A model generated the notes under the pieces. The model was given only the letters and a program-made list of their open reading frames with translations, did no database searches and had not been told where the DNA came from. Below are positions 1 through 11,097 of a stretch of DNA of 59,209 nt, piece by piece (the stretch's first letter is position 1; each line of letters begins with the position of its first letter). The position numbers were made by a program, and so were the translations under genes. Origin of the DNA: Pelargonium x hortorum (taxonomy: Eukaryota; Streptophyta; Magnoliopsida; Geraniales; Geraniaceae); assembly GCA_036897525.1 (NCBI GenBank), contig JAYMTJ010000064.1, forward strand, positions 1 through 59,209. The letters run 5' to 3'.

Positions 1-1440
1 TAAGGAATTCGGGTATTTGCTTTTGAACTTTATTCTTTACTTTCATATGTCCTTATTTTCTGCTTTTAGGATTCTGGATTAAAGGGTATAGGTCTAGCTC
101 ATCATAAGACTAAGAAGAAAGCAGTTTATAGATACGGACACAGGAATGCTTTTCTTTTGTTAACTTCCCGAGCAGTGAAATAGTGAAGCACATCAAATAC
201 ATAAGAGCAGAATTGCCCACTTAGTTTATTTCTCCGACAACTCGATAGAAGCGAAAGCTTGCTTACGAATTTAGAAATAGGTCAAAAGTTCCCGCTTAGT
301 ATTAGTATAACGTGAAAAGGCCCTCCTCACCAAAGTTGACTCGCCATAGATACAGAGATAAGACTTCTTCAAAAGGGTATGCTCTTGCGACATATTTATC
401 TCTTAACCTATTTTTAGACGAGTAACTTAAAAGTCCTTGGAAAAGAAATTCTACTTTTCATAATGCGAGGACATCTTAGACTCAACCCGGTAAGGCAACG
501 AGGAGCTTTAAGACCAACTCCTAACGAAATTTCAAAGGCTCAGAAAAAGGAAGACGAAAGAAAGAAAACAAATACAAATCTTACTATCTAGAATCTGTTT
601 TATCGCGCGTTTAGGTACTCCGTGGGGGCTCTCCTTGAACTATTTAGCACCGGATTTTGACTATAGAATTCTTGAATCGCTTTCTAAAACTTACTTGTAA
701 ACTATTCTTCTTTATGAGAACCCCCTTCCTTATTACTTAGAAGTTGCCGCCCTAATTTTGACTGACTTCGGCGGATAGAAAGCCTGGGTTTAGACTTTAC
801 CTTAGACTACCAAGAACCCCTCCAATACAATCAAAACTGACTTACCTTATAAAAGATCTAGAGCGAAACCTCTTTTTACTTTAGTTGTAGTTGCCCGCTA
901 CTAGCTAGACTTGGGATCACCGGAATTCTTCATAAGACCTGATCTTATTCTCGCTCCAGTTTTATTTACTGAAACACGGTTCCTGAACCTTATCTCAAAC
1001 AGACGGAACCTGGGAGTATAATAACACAGAAAGACACTTCTTCCTTTGTTTCTTACAGGCTGCCCCTAGATTCTAGATTCCTGACAAAGTGACTGCCTAG
1101 AGAATGCCTTTTATCTCGGATTTAGATACCAGGTACACCTATTCACAGACTATATTACACCCCATTTATATATAAGGCCTTCTTTCAATCTCTTACTTTT
1201 TATTTAAGCCTTTCTTAACCTAGTTCTTAAATCCCATTTTTTCTAAAAACTCCTAGTTTGTCCAAAGGTATTGAGTCTTAACTACTAACAAGAAGTTGAG
1301 ATATAACCCTACCCTCAACAGCAAAGACTGCTTTCAAAGTAAAGAAAGGCGTGGAAGGCGAATACCTCCTCTTAAGCCCTTGAATTTCTTTGAAGCGGCT
1401 TGGTAGTGATCATATAAAGAAAGGCAGGTTCCGTAATAGG
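1..1440. other. AT-rich spacer, no gene seen
   Basis: No protein gene, RNA gene or intron core is recognisable here on either strand. Stops are frequent in all frames. The only motif of note is CATAAGAG at 200-207, one base short of the CATAAGAGA core of angiosperm mitochondrial promoters, with no gene downstream to give it meaning. Texture is like the sequence after 3.4 kb and unlike the island that follows. Confidence 0.6.
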
Positions 1441-2754
1441 ACTCATTGAATCGTTAGTTTAGCTGGATAAAACATGGATAGGCATGAGCAAGATAGTTCT
1501 TTCTCCGATGAGTTCCAATTATGGTGGTTTTGAAACGAAGAAAATACGGTTTCAATCAGACTGTGAAGTTTAGGCGCAAGCAATAAGGGAGCATTCTTAC
1601 AGGCAGAAGCCCTTCGATCAAATAAAGAAGACTAAACTGGCCTTGTTGGAGTAGCTCGCCTGTTGGGATTTCTCATTCTCGAACGTAGGTTCTCCGGTCT
1701 CTGTCTCCACTGCCCAAGGCCTGTTCTATCCTCTTTCACAGTTTACCGTAACGTTGTATCATGAAGATCAATTTCCCTATATGGGGCGTGAAAGCACTAT
1801 CAGTTAGTTGACTACCGAAAGAAAGTCCTACCGCTCAGTCAAAGTACGAACAACGAAGGATCTCTTTTCAGGCCAACTTTGAAGCGCATCCAGGCGTAGG
1901 AGAACGATTGAGAATAGATGGTATCATCAATGCAATGTTCAGGACCGAAGCAATTGTTTACAGCCCCTAACTGCACATTTTCAATCTCGGTCCATCCACT
2001 CTTTCTTTTTCGGAAAGCTGCCCCATTAGAATGGTTTTGAGCTCCTCAGTAAGGTTAGCTTTCTTAGACAAGGTTGATGACTATGATCTTGAGTCATTAT
2101 GTGGGCAGAAAAAGGGGGTCTAACCCATAGATCAAGTTTCAAGCTCAGTTATTTGTCCTTGTCCTTGGGGAAAAAAAGAAGCTAATCACTCCGCTCTTTT
2201 CCGGTGCAGATGAAGACGGTCTCTTGAATCTGCTGGTATTGGACAGCTTTCCTTGGCAAAGATAGGCCAGAATAAAGGCAATGAAGGCTGCAGATGGAGG
2301 GAGGGAAGGATTCCTAGATGGAGCCAGAGCCAGCTGTTAGCCTTACTTCATTCGCTGAAATAAGACTTTCATTGATACTTGAACATCAGACTTCCCTAAA
2401 GAGAGAATTCGTACCATGATTAGCAGACGAGTTGAACATTTCCTTACCTTGCAAAGCTATAGCGCTAGCCAGGTCAATACCCTGTCCATCCCTAGCAGGA
2501 GCAGGAGAAGTGGGAAAAGGTGGTCTAATCAACTAGCTCTAAAGCATACTACTGGCAAGATCTTATAAAGTGATCCCAAGCGGCTTAGCTACCCGTCCTT
2601 AGTAATAGGCATGCATCCTCTTCTAAAGCAGCATTTTGCGTAACACACGGGATTCGACCTGACCTATGAGCTTCCGGGCAACATTGCGCTTTCCCTAGGC
2701 TGATAACCTGGTCAATGTTGAAGGGTAGCTCCGTCCCCTGTAGGTCTACATAAA
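1441..2754. other. GC-richer island of spacer
   Basis: Base composition changes here: hand-counted 60-base lines give about 43% GC at 1621, 38% at 2041 and 57% at 2461, against roughly 27-42% in lines sampled later in the window. The texture is that of ordinary angiosperm mitochondrial spacer, but I recognise no gene. The island runs directly into the LINE fragment at about 2755. Both may have arrived together, or this block may be a younger, less decayed piece. The boundaries at about 1440 and 3420 are approximate and rest on composition only. Confidence 0.4.
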
Positions 2755-3397
2755 GAATGGCAAGACGGAAAGCTACTCTTCTTACCGCTCCTTATTCAAA
2801 AGTGGGATCCTCGCTCAAAACCTAAAAGAGTGAACCTACACTCGGTTCCCATTTGTGTGAAACTCTCCGGATTTGCTTGGGATAATGAAGGTCTTGAAGC
2901 TATTGGCAGCTACCTAGGTGTCCCTTTATATGTTGACGGACCCACAGCCACCGGGTCTCGCATTTGCGTTGAAATAAACCCTTTCCTTCCTCTTCCAGAT
3001 TTCATCACCATAGATACCAATGATGGAAGTTATGACCAAGCTATTGAATATGATTGGAAACCAGATCCTTGCATTCAATGCCAAACCCTTGATCACAGTC
3101 CTTCTTCCTTCCGCTCAAAAACGGGTGAAAAAAGAAAAAAAAACCTGGTTGAAGAGAGCAAGCCTCAACTCAAGAGCGAAAACCTATTTTCTATTATAAA
3201 CGTGTGTGAGGAAGCATATGGTGAGATTGACACTGAACTCCCAGGCTAATTCATCAGAATCTGAACCAGGCCAAAACTTGCACTCTCAAGACTTGGTTAT
3301 AGTCCCTTGCCCTGACCCCCTAGTAGCAGAACCTCCCTTGGTGCCATCGATCAAAATTTTATCTAAATTTCCATCTTATTCTGGCCCTAAAGACTAG
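2755..3397 (+). mobile_element. Plant LINE (L1-type) ORF1 fragment with DUF4283 and zinc knuckle
   Basis: This is a piece of the first open reading frame of a plant nuclear L1-type LINE, an RNA-binding protein of the retrotransposon. The frame is open from 2722. The recognisable part starts near 2755 (KEWQDGKLLFLP), passes HSVPICVKL and EGLEAIGSYLGVPLYVDG, and reaches the family's basic turn TGSRICVEI, which together are the DUF4283 core. Next comes a zinc knuckle of the zf-CCHC_4 type, YDWKPDPCIQCQTLDHS. Counting from the GTG codon at 2830, the cysteines are residues 81 and 84 and the histidine is 89. The fourth ligand, normally Cys, is Phe94, one base change away (TTC for TGC). The frame stops at 3247-3249. 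A second frame open to 3397, rich in Pro, Ser and Glu, probably continues the protein after a +1 shift near 3206-3250. No ORF2 endonuclease or reverse transcriptase and no poly(A) tail is visible. It is a truncated import from the nucleus, young enough to be readable. Confidence 0.82.
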
Positions 3398-3419
3398 ATT
3401 GCTCCTATTATGGCTGCTT

Positions 3420-6400
3420 TCGCCACAGGACCTAGAGGAGCTCCCTTATAACTTGCCCTTGTTAGGTTAGGATAATATATCGAAATCTTTTAAATTGACT
3501 TTGAGGCTACCCTATAATCCGAGCACCAATAATGAAACTGAGTATATTAGAAGAACTAAGTGGTTGCCGACTTCTCATTATTAAGGGTATACCAAAAGCC
3601 GTTTAGAAAAAAACTATACCTTGCTGAACTAAGTTACCTACCTGGCATAATGAAATTCTTCTTGGTCTCGTCAAAATACTAGGACATTCCTTAAATTGAA
3701 GAGAATACTACTTTAGAAGATGAGACTATTATAGATATTCAATTAATTGCGAAGGTCAATAGCAAGTGAAATCCAACTCTAATGCACGCTGGTAGCTCTC
3801 TAACTAATTAAGGAACCCTCTTGAAAGCTAGCTATCAACTGCAACAAAGGTGTCAATAAAAGAAACCTATAAAACAAAGTGAAACACTAACTATGTTCTG
3901 TATTGCACACTACCTCTTGAGTTGTTATGTAATAGCTCTTAAGAATGAATGCTAATAACTGTTAAAATAAAATAATGCCATCCACTAAAATATCCTAACT
4001 CGCCAAAATACTACTCCCATCGAGTAATAGGTAACCTTCATCAAAAGAATCCATTGACTAAACTACACCAGCTATCGAAAGTAATCTTCATCAAGATACT
4101 GCTACCACGGACAGACAAATAGACTGCGGCTGTTGGAAATAATCATCCTGTCGACTAAACGAGTACTCCTGCGGATTGTTGTACTGCTTAGGTTGATAGC
4201 AGTTTCCTCTGTAAACTTCTTAACATGCAAACTGTACCACTTCGGCCTTTTGTAGCTTGTTTTGTTAACTCGACATTCCATTCAAAGAAAAATTGTTCTA
4301 ACCAAGATCTAACTAAAAACTTCTCATATACTATTTTAACTGCTAAACTGCTAGGAATACTCAGTGACTACTCTTTATTTAAGTGATTATAAGCTTCTAG
4401 TCAATTTTCTTGATTTCCGTCTTACTCTCGCCAAGAATAAAAACATATCTACCAGAAGTCTTTAAAAAATACAATCAAAGTCCTGCTATACAGACAGTAT
4501 TTGAGCTAAAGGCTGAGATATAAGCATATTAATTCATAGGTCCTCTAGAGAGAGAATAAACTAGGTCTTCTCTTTGTTTTTTCAATACAAAGATTAACTT
4601 GTGTTTACATTAGCCAAAAGTTTTTATTACTAATTGAGCTTTCCTCGTAATACATAGCAGCTATTAGAGGATATCATAATGAAGTAAATCCCTTTTCATT
4701 TTACATAGCTTGCCAATACAAGAAAGACTTTATAGCGCTGGTTCCGCAAGAGTTTTCCTATTATTTGGTCAGAGATTCTTACTAGTCCTTAGACTATTGG
4801 GTTCCTTTTTTTCCTATTGACATTAATTAAAGAGGAATCCATAAGCTATGGGGGCTGCGCCTGTATAAAAAAAGACTTAGATTGGATTTACTCTCAAGCA
4901 AAGCTTATACAACACTAATCTTTAAAACGAAAAAACTGTAGTAAAAGCAGGCGCAAATGGAAGAAATAGAGAACAAAATTCTGACGTAAGAGGTTGTTAA
5001 CTCGCTATGCTACGTAAAGAGCCCTACAAAGGGTTATGTCTGACGTAGTAATTAAGTACTCATTAATCATTGAAAGTAAGTGTATATATAAGTAAATGGA
5101 AACCCCCTATTTCTTTCCTTTCCAAAAGATTATAAGATAATTAAAAGAAAGGCACTTGCTCTACCTTTTACTTACTAAATCCTAGAAAAAAGTCATACCC
5201 TGTGCTCGGTTCTATCTGAAACTTCCCCTCTACCTCTCAAACTCCTATATTCATTTACATTTATAACTTTGATTCCATTTAATAACAGAATATAAACTTG
5301 GTTTTAATCATACATTTGACAAAGCAGGGTCCTCCTATTATTGTAATGAATAGAGTTTGTTGTACTTAATACCTTCAATTTTCTTTTTTGCAAAAGTTAA
5401 GAAACGTTATTAGTTTTACGGGATACAAGAAACTTTCAAAGGCAATCCTAGGAATTTCGGAATTTCACAGGCGGGTAACACAAAGAAATCCCAGATTCTA
5501 AACTAAAACCCACTATAATATTCAACTTTTCCAGCATAGAAATGAAAGGCAGGAAACTGGGGATAGAATTGAAAAGGAGACCTTTTAGACCTTTTTACTA
5601 TAATGATAAGACTTTAACCTTAGGATATTCCCGAATTAGGAGTTTCTTTATGTTTTCTACTGTTTAATAGGGATTACATTCAAATAGAACTCTCGTAGAA
5701 TGAACGTTTTACATAAGGGTACAAAGTTGGCAATAAACTCGAATAGGACAAGAGCAAGTAAGACTCACATTTTATTCAACAACCTCGGTTTCAGTACAAC
5801 GCTTAGGAGAGTATGGAAGCCTCCAACCATCTATACACATACCTCTTTCGAGTTAGACTTTGAGTCTAAAATTGCAAAGGAATGCACTAACAATTTCTCT
5901 ATTATAGGTTACCTTTCGAATTGCACTTGCTACCAAACAAGAAAGTTTAAAAAACCGAAAAGATAGTATATCGTATACAGGATTGTTTATAAAAACTAAT
6001 TTACTTCAAGTAAAGTAGGTCAAACTCTGAGAGAAACAGTTGAATATTAAGGAATAATGCTAAGGAGGATAATCGCACTTGACCTTGCACAATTCTATTT
6101 ATAAATCAAAGAAAAGAGAAGTTACTAACTTTTGGGTTTAATATCGTTTTTTAGTGTATTTTTCAAATTAGAAAGGTCGTTAATCTATTCACGATACCTG
6201 ATAGGGAGCTCTTAGTGAAGGATATAACTAGCGAGTAGGCTTGACCAAAAAAAGTTCCAGACAATATAAGAATTCCCAGGAGAATACTTACGTTGTTTTA
6301 CTTTACTAGAGTCTTTTTCTTGATCATAGAGAGTTGGTTCATAAAAAAGACATACATTTATAATACATTTAGTATTTGGTCAAAAGTAATATAATATACT

Positions 6401-7000
6401 AGAGTAACTATCTCAAGAGCCTATAACTCCTTTTTGATCGGGTTCTTCCTTTTTCAGCAGTTACAAGACTTCCTTGTCGTGGAGCACTTTCCTATTTGAA
6501 ACTCTAGTTGATTATGAATAAGGTTTCCTTTTTTATCCCTCAAAATAAGTGCCCCTTAATTTCGTTTTTGATAATATTAAAGCAGCTTTTACTAAAGGCT
6601 ATACTATGTATTTTCTTATCGTTTTCCGTGAACCCTACAAAATCTCCTCGCTGTAGATGCCCGAAATTCCTTAGTTTTCTAATTCTAAAAACACGTATCA
6701 TATACAACCTCAAATGTTAAATATACAGAACAGGAGTTTATTTAGGGTAAATTGCTATGCTTATTTAGAGAGGTAAAGTTCCCAGTAATTTATTATATCT
6801 AGAAAGGTAACTCATTGAGTAGGGCTTCCATTACAAGTGTAAATTCTCAAGCTAAGACTAATCCCTCAGAATACGGATTTCTGGAAAGTATATAGTAAAC
6901 AGTATAGCGTTTACGAAAGAAACAGAGGAATAGGGAATCGCTTAATATAGAAATGAATCTAAGATCTCGCTAAAATCGAATATAAACTTCTGCACCTAGT
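3420..7000. other. AT-rich spacer with short repeats
   Basis: No gene is supported. Reading frames of 60-90 codons at 5700-5966 and 6508-6720 have no recognisable domain and are what AT-rich spacer yields by chance. Two short repeats are visible: about 17 bases of GTAAYCTTCATCAA type at 4031 and again at 4081, and a 35-base segment at 3828-3862 that recurs at 31010. GG-to-CC boxes are present, for example at 5330, 5580 and 6210. Confidence 0.6.
3828..3862 (+). repeat. Short dispersed repeat, partner at 31010
   Basis: The segment AGCTATCAACTGCAACAA plus GTGTCAATAAAAG matches 31010-31042 with a few substitutions and a small length difference. It is part of the diverged repeat background and has no coding content. 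Confidence 0.5.
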
Positions 7001-7002
7001 GA

Positions 7003-7069
7003 AAGGGGTTATCACTTGGGTAGAGCAGATCTGAAGCAGGAATCCGTGGGTTCGAGCCCAGCCCTTATA
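7003..7069 (+). pseudogene. tRNA-like relic, possibly trnF
   Basis: A D-arm-like segment ending GGGTAGAGCAG is followed by CTGAAGC in the anticodon-loop position and a T-arm GTGGGTTCGAGCCCAGC. Spacing fits a tRNA of about 67 nt. The loop resembles CTGAAAA of trnF-GAA, and GGTAGAGCAG fits the plastid-type D-arm, so trnF is the best guess. The anticodon stem does not pair cleanly and the acceptor ends share only AAGG/CCTT. It reads as a decayed tRNA copy. Its identity is an inference; the T-arm and D-arm are directly visible. Confidence 0.5.
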
Positions 7070-7384
7070 AAGATTCTGGTGTTTTATCCATTGATACGCT
7101 GCCCCAAAAGTAACAAATCAAGAACACAATTTTAGTATTATCTTTTTTGGAAAGGGAGGATCATTTCCTTGACTATGAGTGTTAGTGGGAATGTCAGTTG
7201 GATTGCTTTGTTCTTCTTTAGTATCTCAATTTAAGACTGTATACTCGGAATCCCTTTTCAATTAGTCGAGGAAATCCCGTGTAGCAAGTCGAAATGAGAT
7301 AAATTACCTATATAAACAAGAAGCATTCCTGAATTATGAGTACATTTTTAGGTACCTATTGCTAAGACGTCTTATACATGTGTT

Positions 7385-7458
7385 TAACTACAATACGACT
7401 TGAATCTGCGTCCTCTATCTAAGATGCCCCGCGTTCTACCGAGCTGAACTAAAAGCGC
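7385..7458 (-). pseudogene. trnW-CCA pseudogene (plastid-derived type)
   Basis: Read on the minus strand, the first half closely follows the plastid-derived tRNA-Trp found in angiosperm mitochondria: GCGCTTTTAGTTCAGCTCGG followed by TAGAACG. The 3' half keeps a recognisable T-loop (GATTCAAGTC). The anticodon loop has decayed: the CCA anticodon position now reads TCT, and the anticodon stem no longer pairs. The acceptor 3' strand reads TGTAGTT where AGAGCGT is expected, so the acceptor stem is lost. This cannot be a working tRNA-Trp. Confidence 0.7.
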
Positions 7459-9591
7459 TTATCGATAACGTATTAATGGGTAAAGTACTTGTTAAGAGAA
7501 AGTAGATAAAGACTCGATTGAGATACTCTTGAATACTCTAGCTATAGCTAGAATAACTCGTAAGTCTTGTAATTATGATAGTTTGTGGATTAGGTTGAAA
7601 ATGATAAAGATTCTAAAGATCTAAAGCTGAAACAAAAGGTATCCATAAAAGGACTTTAAGGCTTTTTACGAAAGCTCTGCTATTAAGTCAATTTTCTAGG
7701 ATTGAAAAAGCAAGCCCCCGTATTATAGGACAGTACTCAAGGGATTCCTTTAATCTAGATGCTATGAGTCCCTAGTAAAGTAGCACCCTTATCCTAATTC
7801 TTAAGTAATTAAGCCATATTCCTGGAGCACGGAACCTTCTAAAGGACCCTTACAGAATTGGTTGAAAGCAAACTACTTCCTTAACTTACTATTTTTAGAT
7901 ATACTGGATCCCGGATATTTGTTTGCTCCCAAGCTTGAATGAATAAGGGGGTTCAACTAGAAACTCTAGCGGTTTAGAATAGGTAATCTAAGAAGCTGGT
8001 CACTACTTTTTTACTTGATATAATCGAGGAGATTATTCAAGATTGGGTAGACTTTAAATATGGTAATTTGATAAAATCAGCTGTCCTTCTATTCTATAAG
8101 GAGCCATGTCATAGCCATAGTTAACTATTTTGGGATCCTTTATTCCCACAAAGTTCTTACTAGGACCTACTTTGTAGCGTACCCTTTCCGTTCTTAAATA
8201 AAGATTTACTCAACCAATCTATACTTTTTTTATAAGGCACTCTTATATATACGTTCTTTTTTAGGCGCTTAAATAACCAAATTTTTAGCAGAAATAGAAA
8301 TACACTCATTGCTTATTGACTTTTTGTATTTGCTTTCTTAGTCCTGTATCAGGATCCGTATATTCTAAGTCTTAGGAAGATTTTTTTATATCTATCATAC
8401 TAGGACTAGGAGCTTTTTTGTTAGTCTTTGCAGCTCAACCTGTACCCGTCTAAATTTTGTCGTTATGGTTCCCTGTGATTTTTTAGTGGAGCTAATGTAT
8501 TCTTCCTATTGTATAGAAGTAAGTATAGATAGGATATTCTATTAGTATTTATTAGTTAGTATAGTTAGTCATCTAAATAGATAATATAGGTGCTCTTCTT
8601 TCTAATTAGCTATGACTAGCTAGAATCTTGGGGGATTTTAGGTATTATCTTATTCTCATAAACTTTTTCGGAGTAAAGGTGTTGTAAAAGCGGATAAGAT
8701 GCGTATTTACCAGGTATTCCTGACAGGGCCCTTGTCGTACTCAGGATACTATAACTGCATTATAAAGAATACTTTTCCTAGTTTTTAATATAAAATCCTG
8801 ATACCTAAACTAGGGACCACCAAAGTTGTGATATAAGAACTTAATATCCTCTATTTTATCGAATACGAATTCGCTCACTAGGTTTCATTTCTTTGTGAGG
8901 GGGTACTTTATAAACTAACACTTAATTCTTGGTCTAGTGGGACTGGAGCACTTAATTTAACAAAAAACACTTTTAAATAATACCTATAATTATGTAAATC
9001 CCGTTTTTAGAATACCCTATGCCAGATAGGTGATATCCATATTCAGGATGTCTGGAAGTATTGTCAAAAGAGGCGCTTTATTAGGAAATCCGGATTCAAG
9101 TGTAAAATCCATGTCTTAAGCCGCGCACCAACAAGTCCGTCCTTTGAGTTCTATATAAGATTCCCCCTCTTGTTCGCTTAGCTTATACTATGTAAGTTTT
9201 TTATACCCTTAATTTAAGCTAGGAATACCAATTTCTTCCTACTATATTTTATTTTGTTAAACCTATCCAGGGAGATCCCGATATGTTTATCTGAGTAAAG
9301 GCGTGAGACACAGGGGTACCGCGCAATTAATACCTATAATATTTTCTTTAAGGAAATTGCCTCTAAAATATTAATCATAATCTAACCGACCGAAAAGGGT
9401 TCCATCCGTACATTACTTCATTTCAGAATGATGAGGCTAATTAAGAAAGAATTCCTAATAGAGATATTCCTAGCTTCCATGCTTTAGGAGTCAATTTTAA
9501 GAAAGTGCTTTAATCACATATAATTATATATGGGCTATCCCACTAAACCGCAGTTATGAATATCATAAATGACAGATACCGAGAAAAGACC
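7459..9591. other. AT-rich spacer
   Basis: No gene or RNA is recognised. A segment near 8480 (TTTTTAGTGGAGCTAATGTA) is a weak match to the left end of the dispersed family seen at 27.57 and 37.57 kb. A 16-base near-palindrome with arms CATATA/TATATG and loop ATTA lies at 9517-9532. Confidence 0.55.
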
Positions 9592-9664
9592 GGGATTCAC
9601 AGGACTTGAATCCATGGATTGCTTTTTTTGTAATTAATCGAATCCAGAAACTTACTCCACTCCC
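9592..9664 (-). pseudogene. tRNA-like relic, identity unknown
   Basis: The minus strand shows a 73-nt segment with tRNA dimensions. The ends GGGAGTG and GAATCCC form six of seven acceptor pairs (one a G-T), and a T-arm with loop TTCAAGT precedes the 3' strand. The D-arm and anticodon arm are not recognisable, so no isotype can be given. It is either a much-decayed tRNA or a tRNA-like 't-element'. Plain chance cannot be excluded without a structural scan. Confidence 0.35.
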
Positions 9665-9936
9665 TAAATTTTCACCGCTTATAACTACAACTCGCACTAA
9701 TTCTTGATTCATCGAACTTTGTCTTTTTTTATCTTTCGATTACCTATTATGTACTTTACACCCCGCCGACACTCTTCCTAGTGATTTTTTTAACACTGGT
9801 TGAATCGTGGGACTCCGTCTAAACTGGAAAGAATTACACGTTTGTTCTTCTTTTTGAAGTTGCAGTTATTCTTATCCTGCTCAGAAGCAAGGTACATAAG
9901 GGTGTCGAGAGCTCGTTACTGAGGAAGGAAAAGATT

Positions 9937-10013
9937 GGGTTAGGATATATTACTCGTTCGGTAAAACTAAAATGTGAATCCAGAGATTGCAAGGGTTCAA
10001 AGCCGGATAACCC
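9937..10013 (+). pseudogene. 77-nt tRNA-like element with paired acceptor ends
   Basis: The terminal blocks GGGTTAG and ATAACCC form six consecutive acceptor pairs over a span of exactly tRNA length. Inside, ACTCGTTCGGTAAAAC resembles the D-arm of plant tRNA-Trp (TTCGGTAGAAC), and GGGTTCAAAGCC sits where the T-arm should be. The T-stem is mostly mismatched and no clean anticodon stem is present, so it is unlikely to decode. The well-kept acceptor in an otherwise decayed body is what a tRNA-like processing signal (t-element) would keep, but that is an inference. Confidence 0.42.
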
Positions 10014-10734
10014 TGAAAGGAAATTCTATTTGTCTTAGTGAAACCTTAAATAAAGTGGGTAAACAAGCATAACCTAGAATATTTCTACGATAGGCCCTGC
10101 CCCATTCATAGCTTTTCAGGTAGTTGATATGATAAACGTAAAGATGAAAATTGCAGCTGTTACTGCTTATTCTTTCTAATGAAGATAATAAAACCTACAA
10201 ACAGAGTTTTGAAATTGTAAAGTAATTTACTCAAAAGTAAACCCTGAAGTTGCATCAATATTTTAGGTAAGAAATTCCCTTAGATTTAATAAGAGTTTTG
10301 CATATTTACTACTTTAGCTAACTGCTTAAAAGCGGACTAACTATTTCTGAGTATCCTAGTTTTAAGCATGCTCTTTCTAAAGTCATATATAATAAACTCC
10401 CTTTAAGAAAGAAGTAGTCTCTAATTTAATATAATACAAAAAAACCTCCTTTTTATTAACAAGTTACCAGAGTAACTAAGTAACATTTGAAAACATAAGG
10501 CAAACTCGCAGCTATGTTACCCAAAATTGATCTTCAATTGCCTAGATTTTAAATCAAAGGTCATTCTATAGAATTTCTTAAAATATGCAAAAGTATAGAA
10601 CAAAATTTCAGAGACAATAAAATAAAAGTTTTCAGTAAGAACCCTAATTTAGGACAAAGAACTTTTGATAAAATCCATTTCTATTTTGTTTGATCTTAAA
10701 CTATGGAAGTTGAGACGAATTGTTTGTTTAAAAT
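10014..10734. other. AT-rich spacer
   Basis: Nothing recognisable as a gene or RNA on either strand. Long A and T runs and a few GG-to-CC boxes are all that is seen. Confidence 0.6.
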
Positions 10735-10795
10735 GACAGGCTTCGAACCTTTGCCTTCTTCAAATTAGAGAGGCGCTATAACAACCTTGCGACAT
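10735..10795 (-). pseudogene. tRNA 3'-half relic, possibly trnQ
   Basis: On the minus strand a T-arm AAAGGTTCGAAGCCTGT is clear, preceded by a stretch that resembles the end of a D-arm (TTATAGCGC). GCAAAGGTTCGAA matches plant mitochondrial trnQ best, but the anticodon region has decayed and the acceptor is not paired. It sits between the repeat at 10858 and the spacer, 230 bases before a trnK relic. Confidence 0.4.
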
Positions 10796-10857
10796 AAGGG
10801 ACATAAAAGGTTTAAGAAAAAGTAAGGTTGGTCTAAAAGCTGTACGGGAATTCATAG

Positions 10858-10950
10858 AGTACTCCTTATCTTTGAAAACAATAGGTAACCTAGAAAGAGT
10901 TAGGATATCACATTTGTTTGTATAATGGGTGCCCTTGATTTGGAAGGGTA
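10858..10950 (+). repeat. Dispersed repeat copy 1 (partner at 52434)
   Basis: About 90 bases align with 52434-52525. Shared landmarks in the same order are ACTCCTT/GCTCCTT, AACCTAnAAAGAGTT with AGGATA, and GTTTGTATAATGGG/ATTTGTATAACGGG with TTTGG shortly after. Divergence is high but the order and spacing hold. There is no coding content. Confidence 0.55.
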
Positions 10951-11024
10951 GCAAAAAAAGAAACGAGTCAGTAAATGAAACTACAAAGGAGCCGCGGATA
11001 CCCTCTACAAAAAGTGCACTCCTT

Positions 11025-11097
11025 GGGCGTATGGATTAGTTGGTAGAGCATCGGACTTTTAACTGAACAGGCGTGGGTTAAAACCCTACTTTGGGAA
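11025..11097 (+). pseudogene. trnK-UUU pseudogene, copy 1
   Basis: The 5' acceptor strand and D-arm (GGGCGTATGGATTAGTTGG followed by TAGAGC) and the anticodon loop CTTTTAA follow plant mitochondrial tRNA-Lys(UUU). The T-arm GTGGG-TTAAAAC-CCTAC still pairs. The anticodon stem (TCGGA against CTGAA) has lost most pairs, and the 3' acceptor strand, expected to complement GGGCGTA, reads CTTTGGG, so the acceptor cannot close. It is a pseudogene rather than a divergent gene. Confidence 0.72.

Noticed and set aside
5700-5966. 88-codon plus-strand frame
   Set aside because: No recognisable family, no context; treated as chance.
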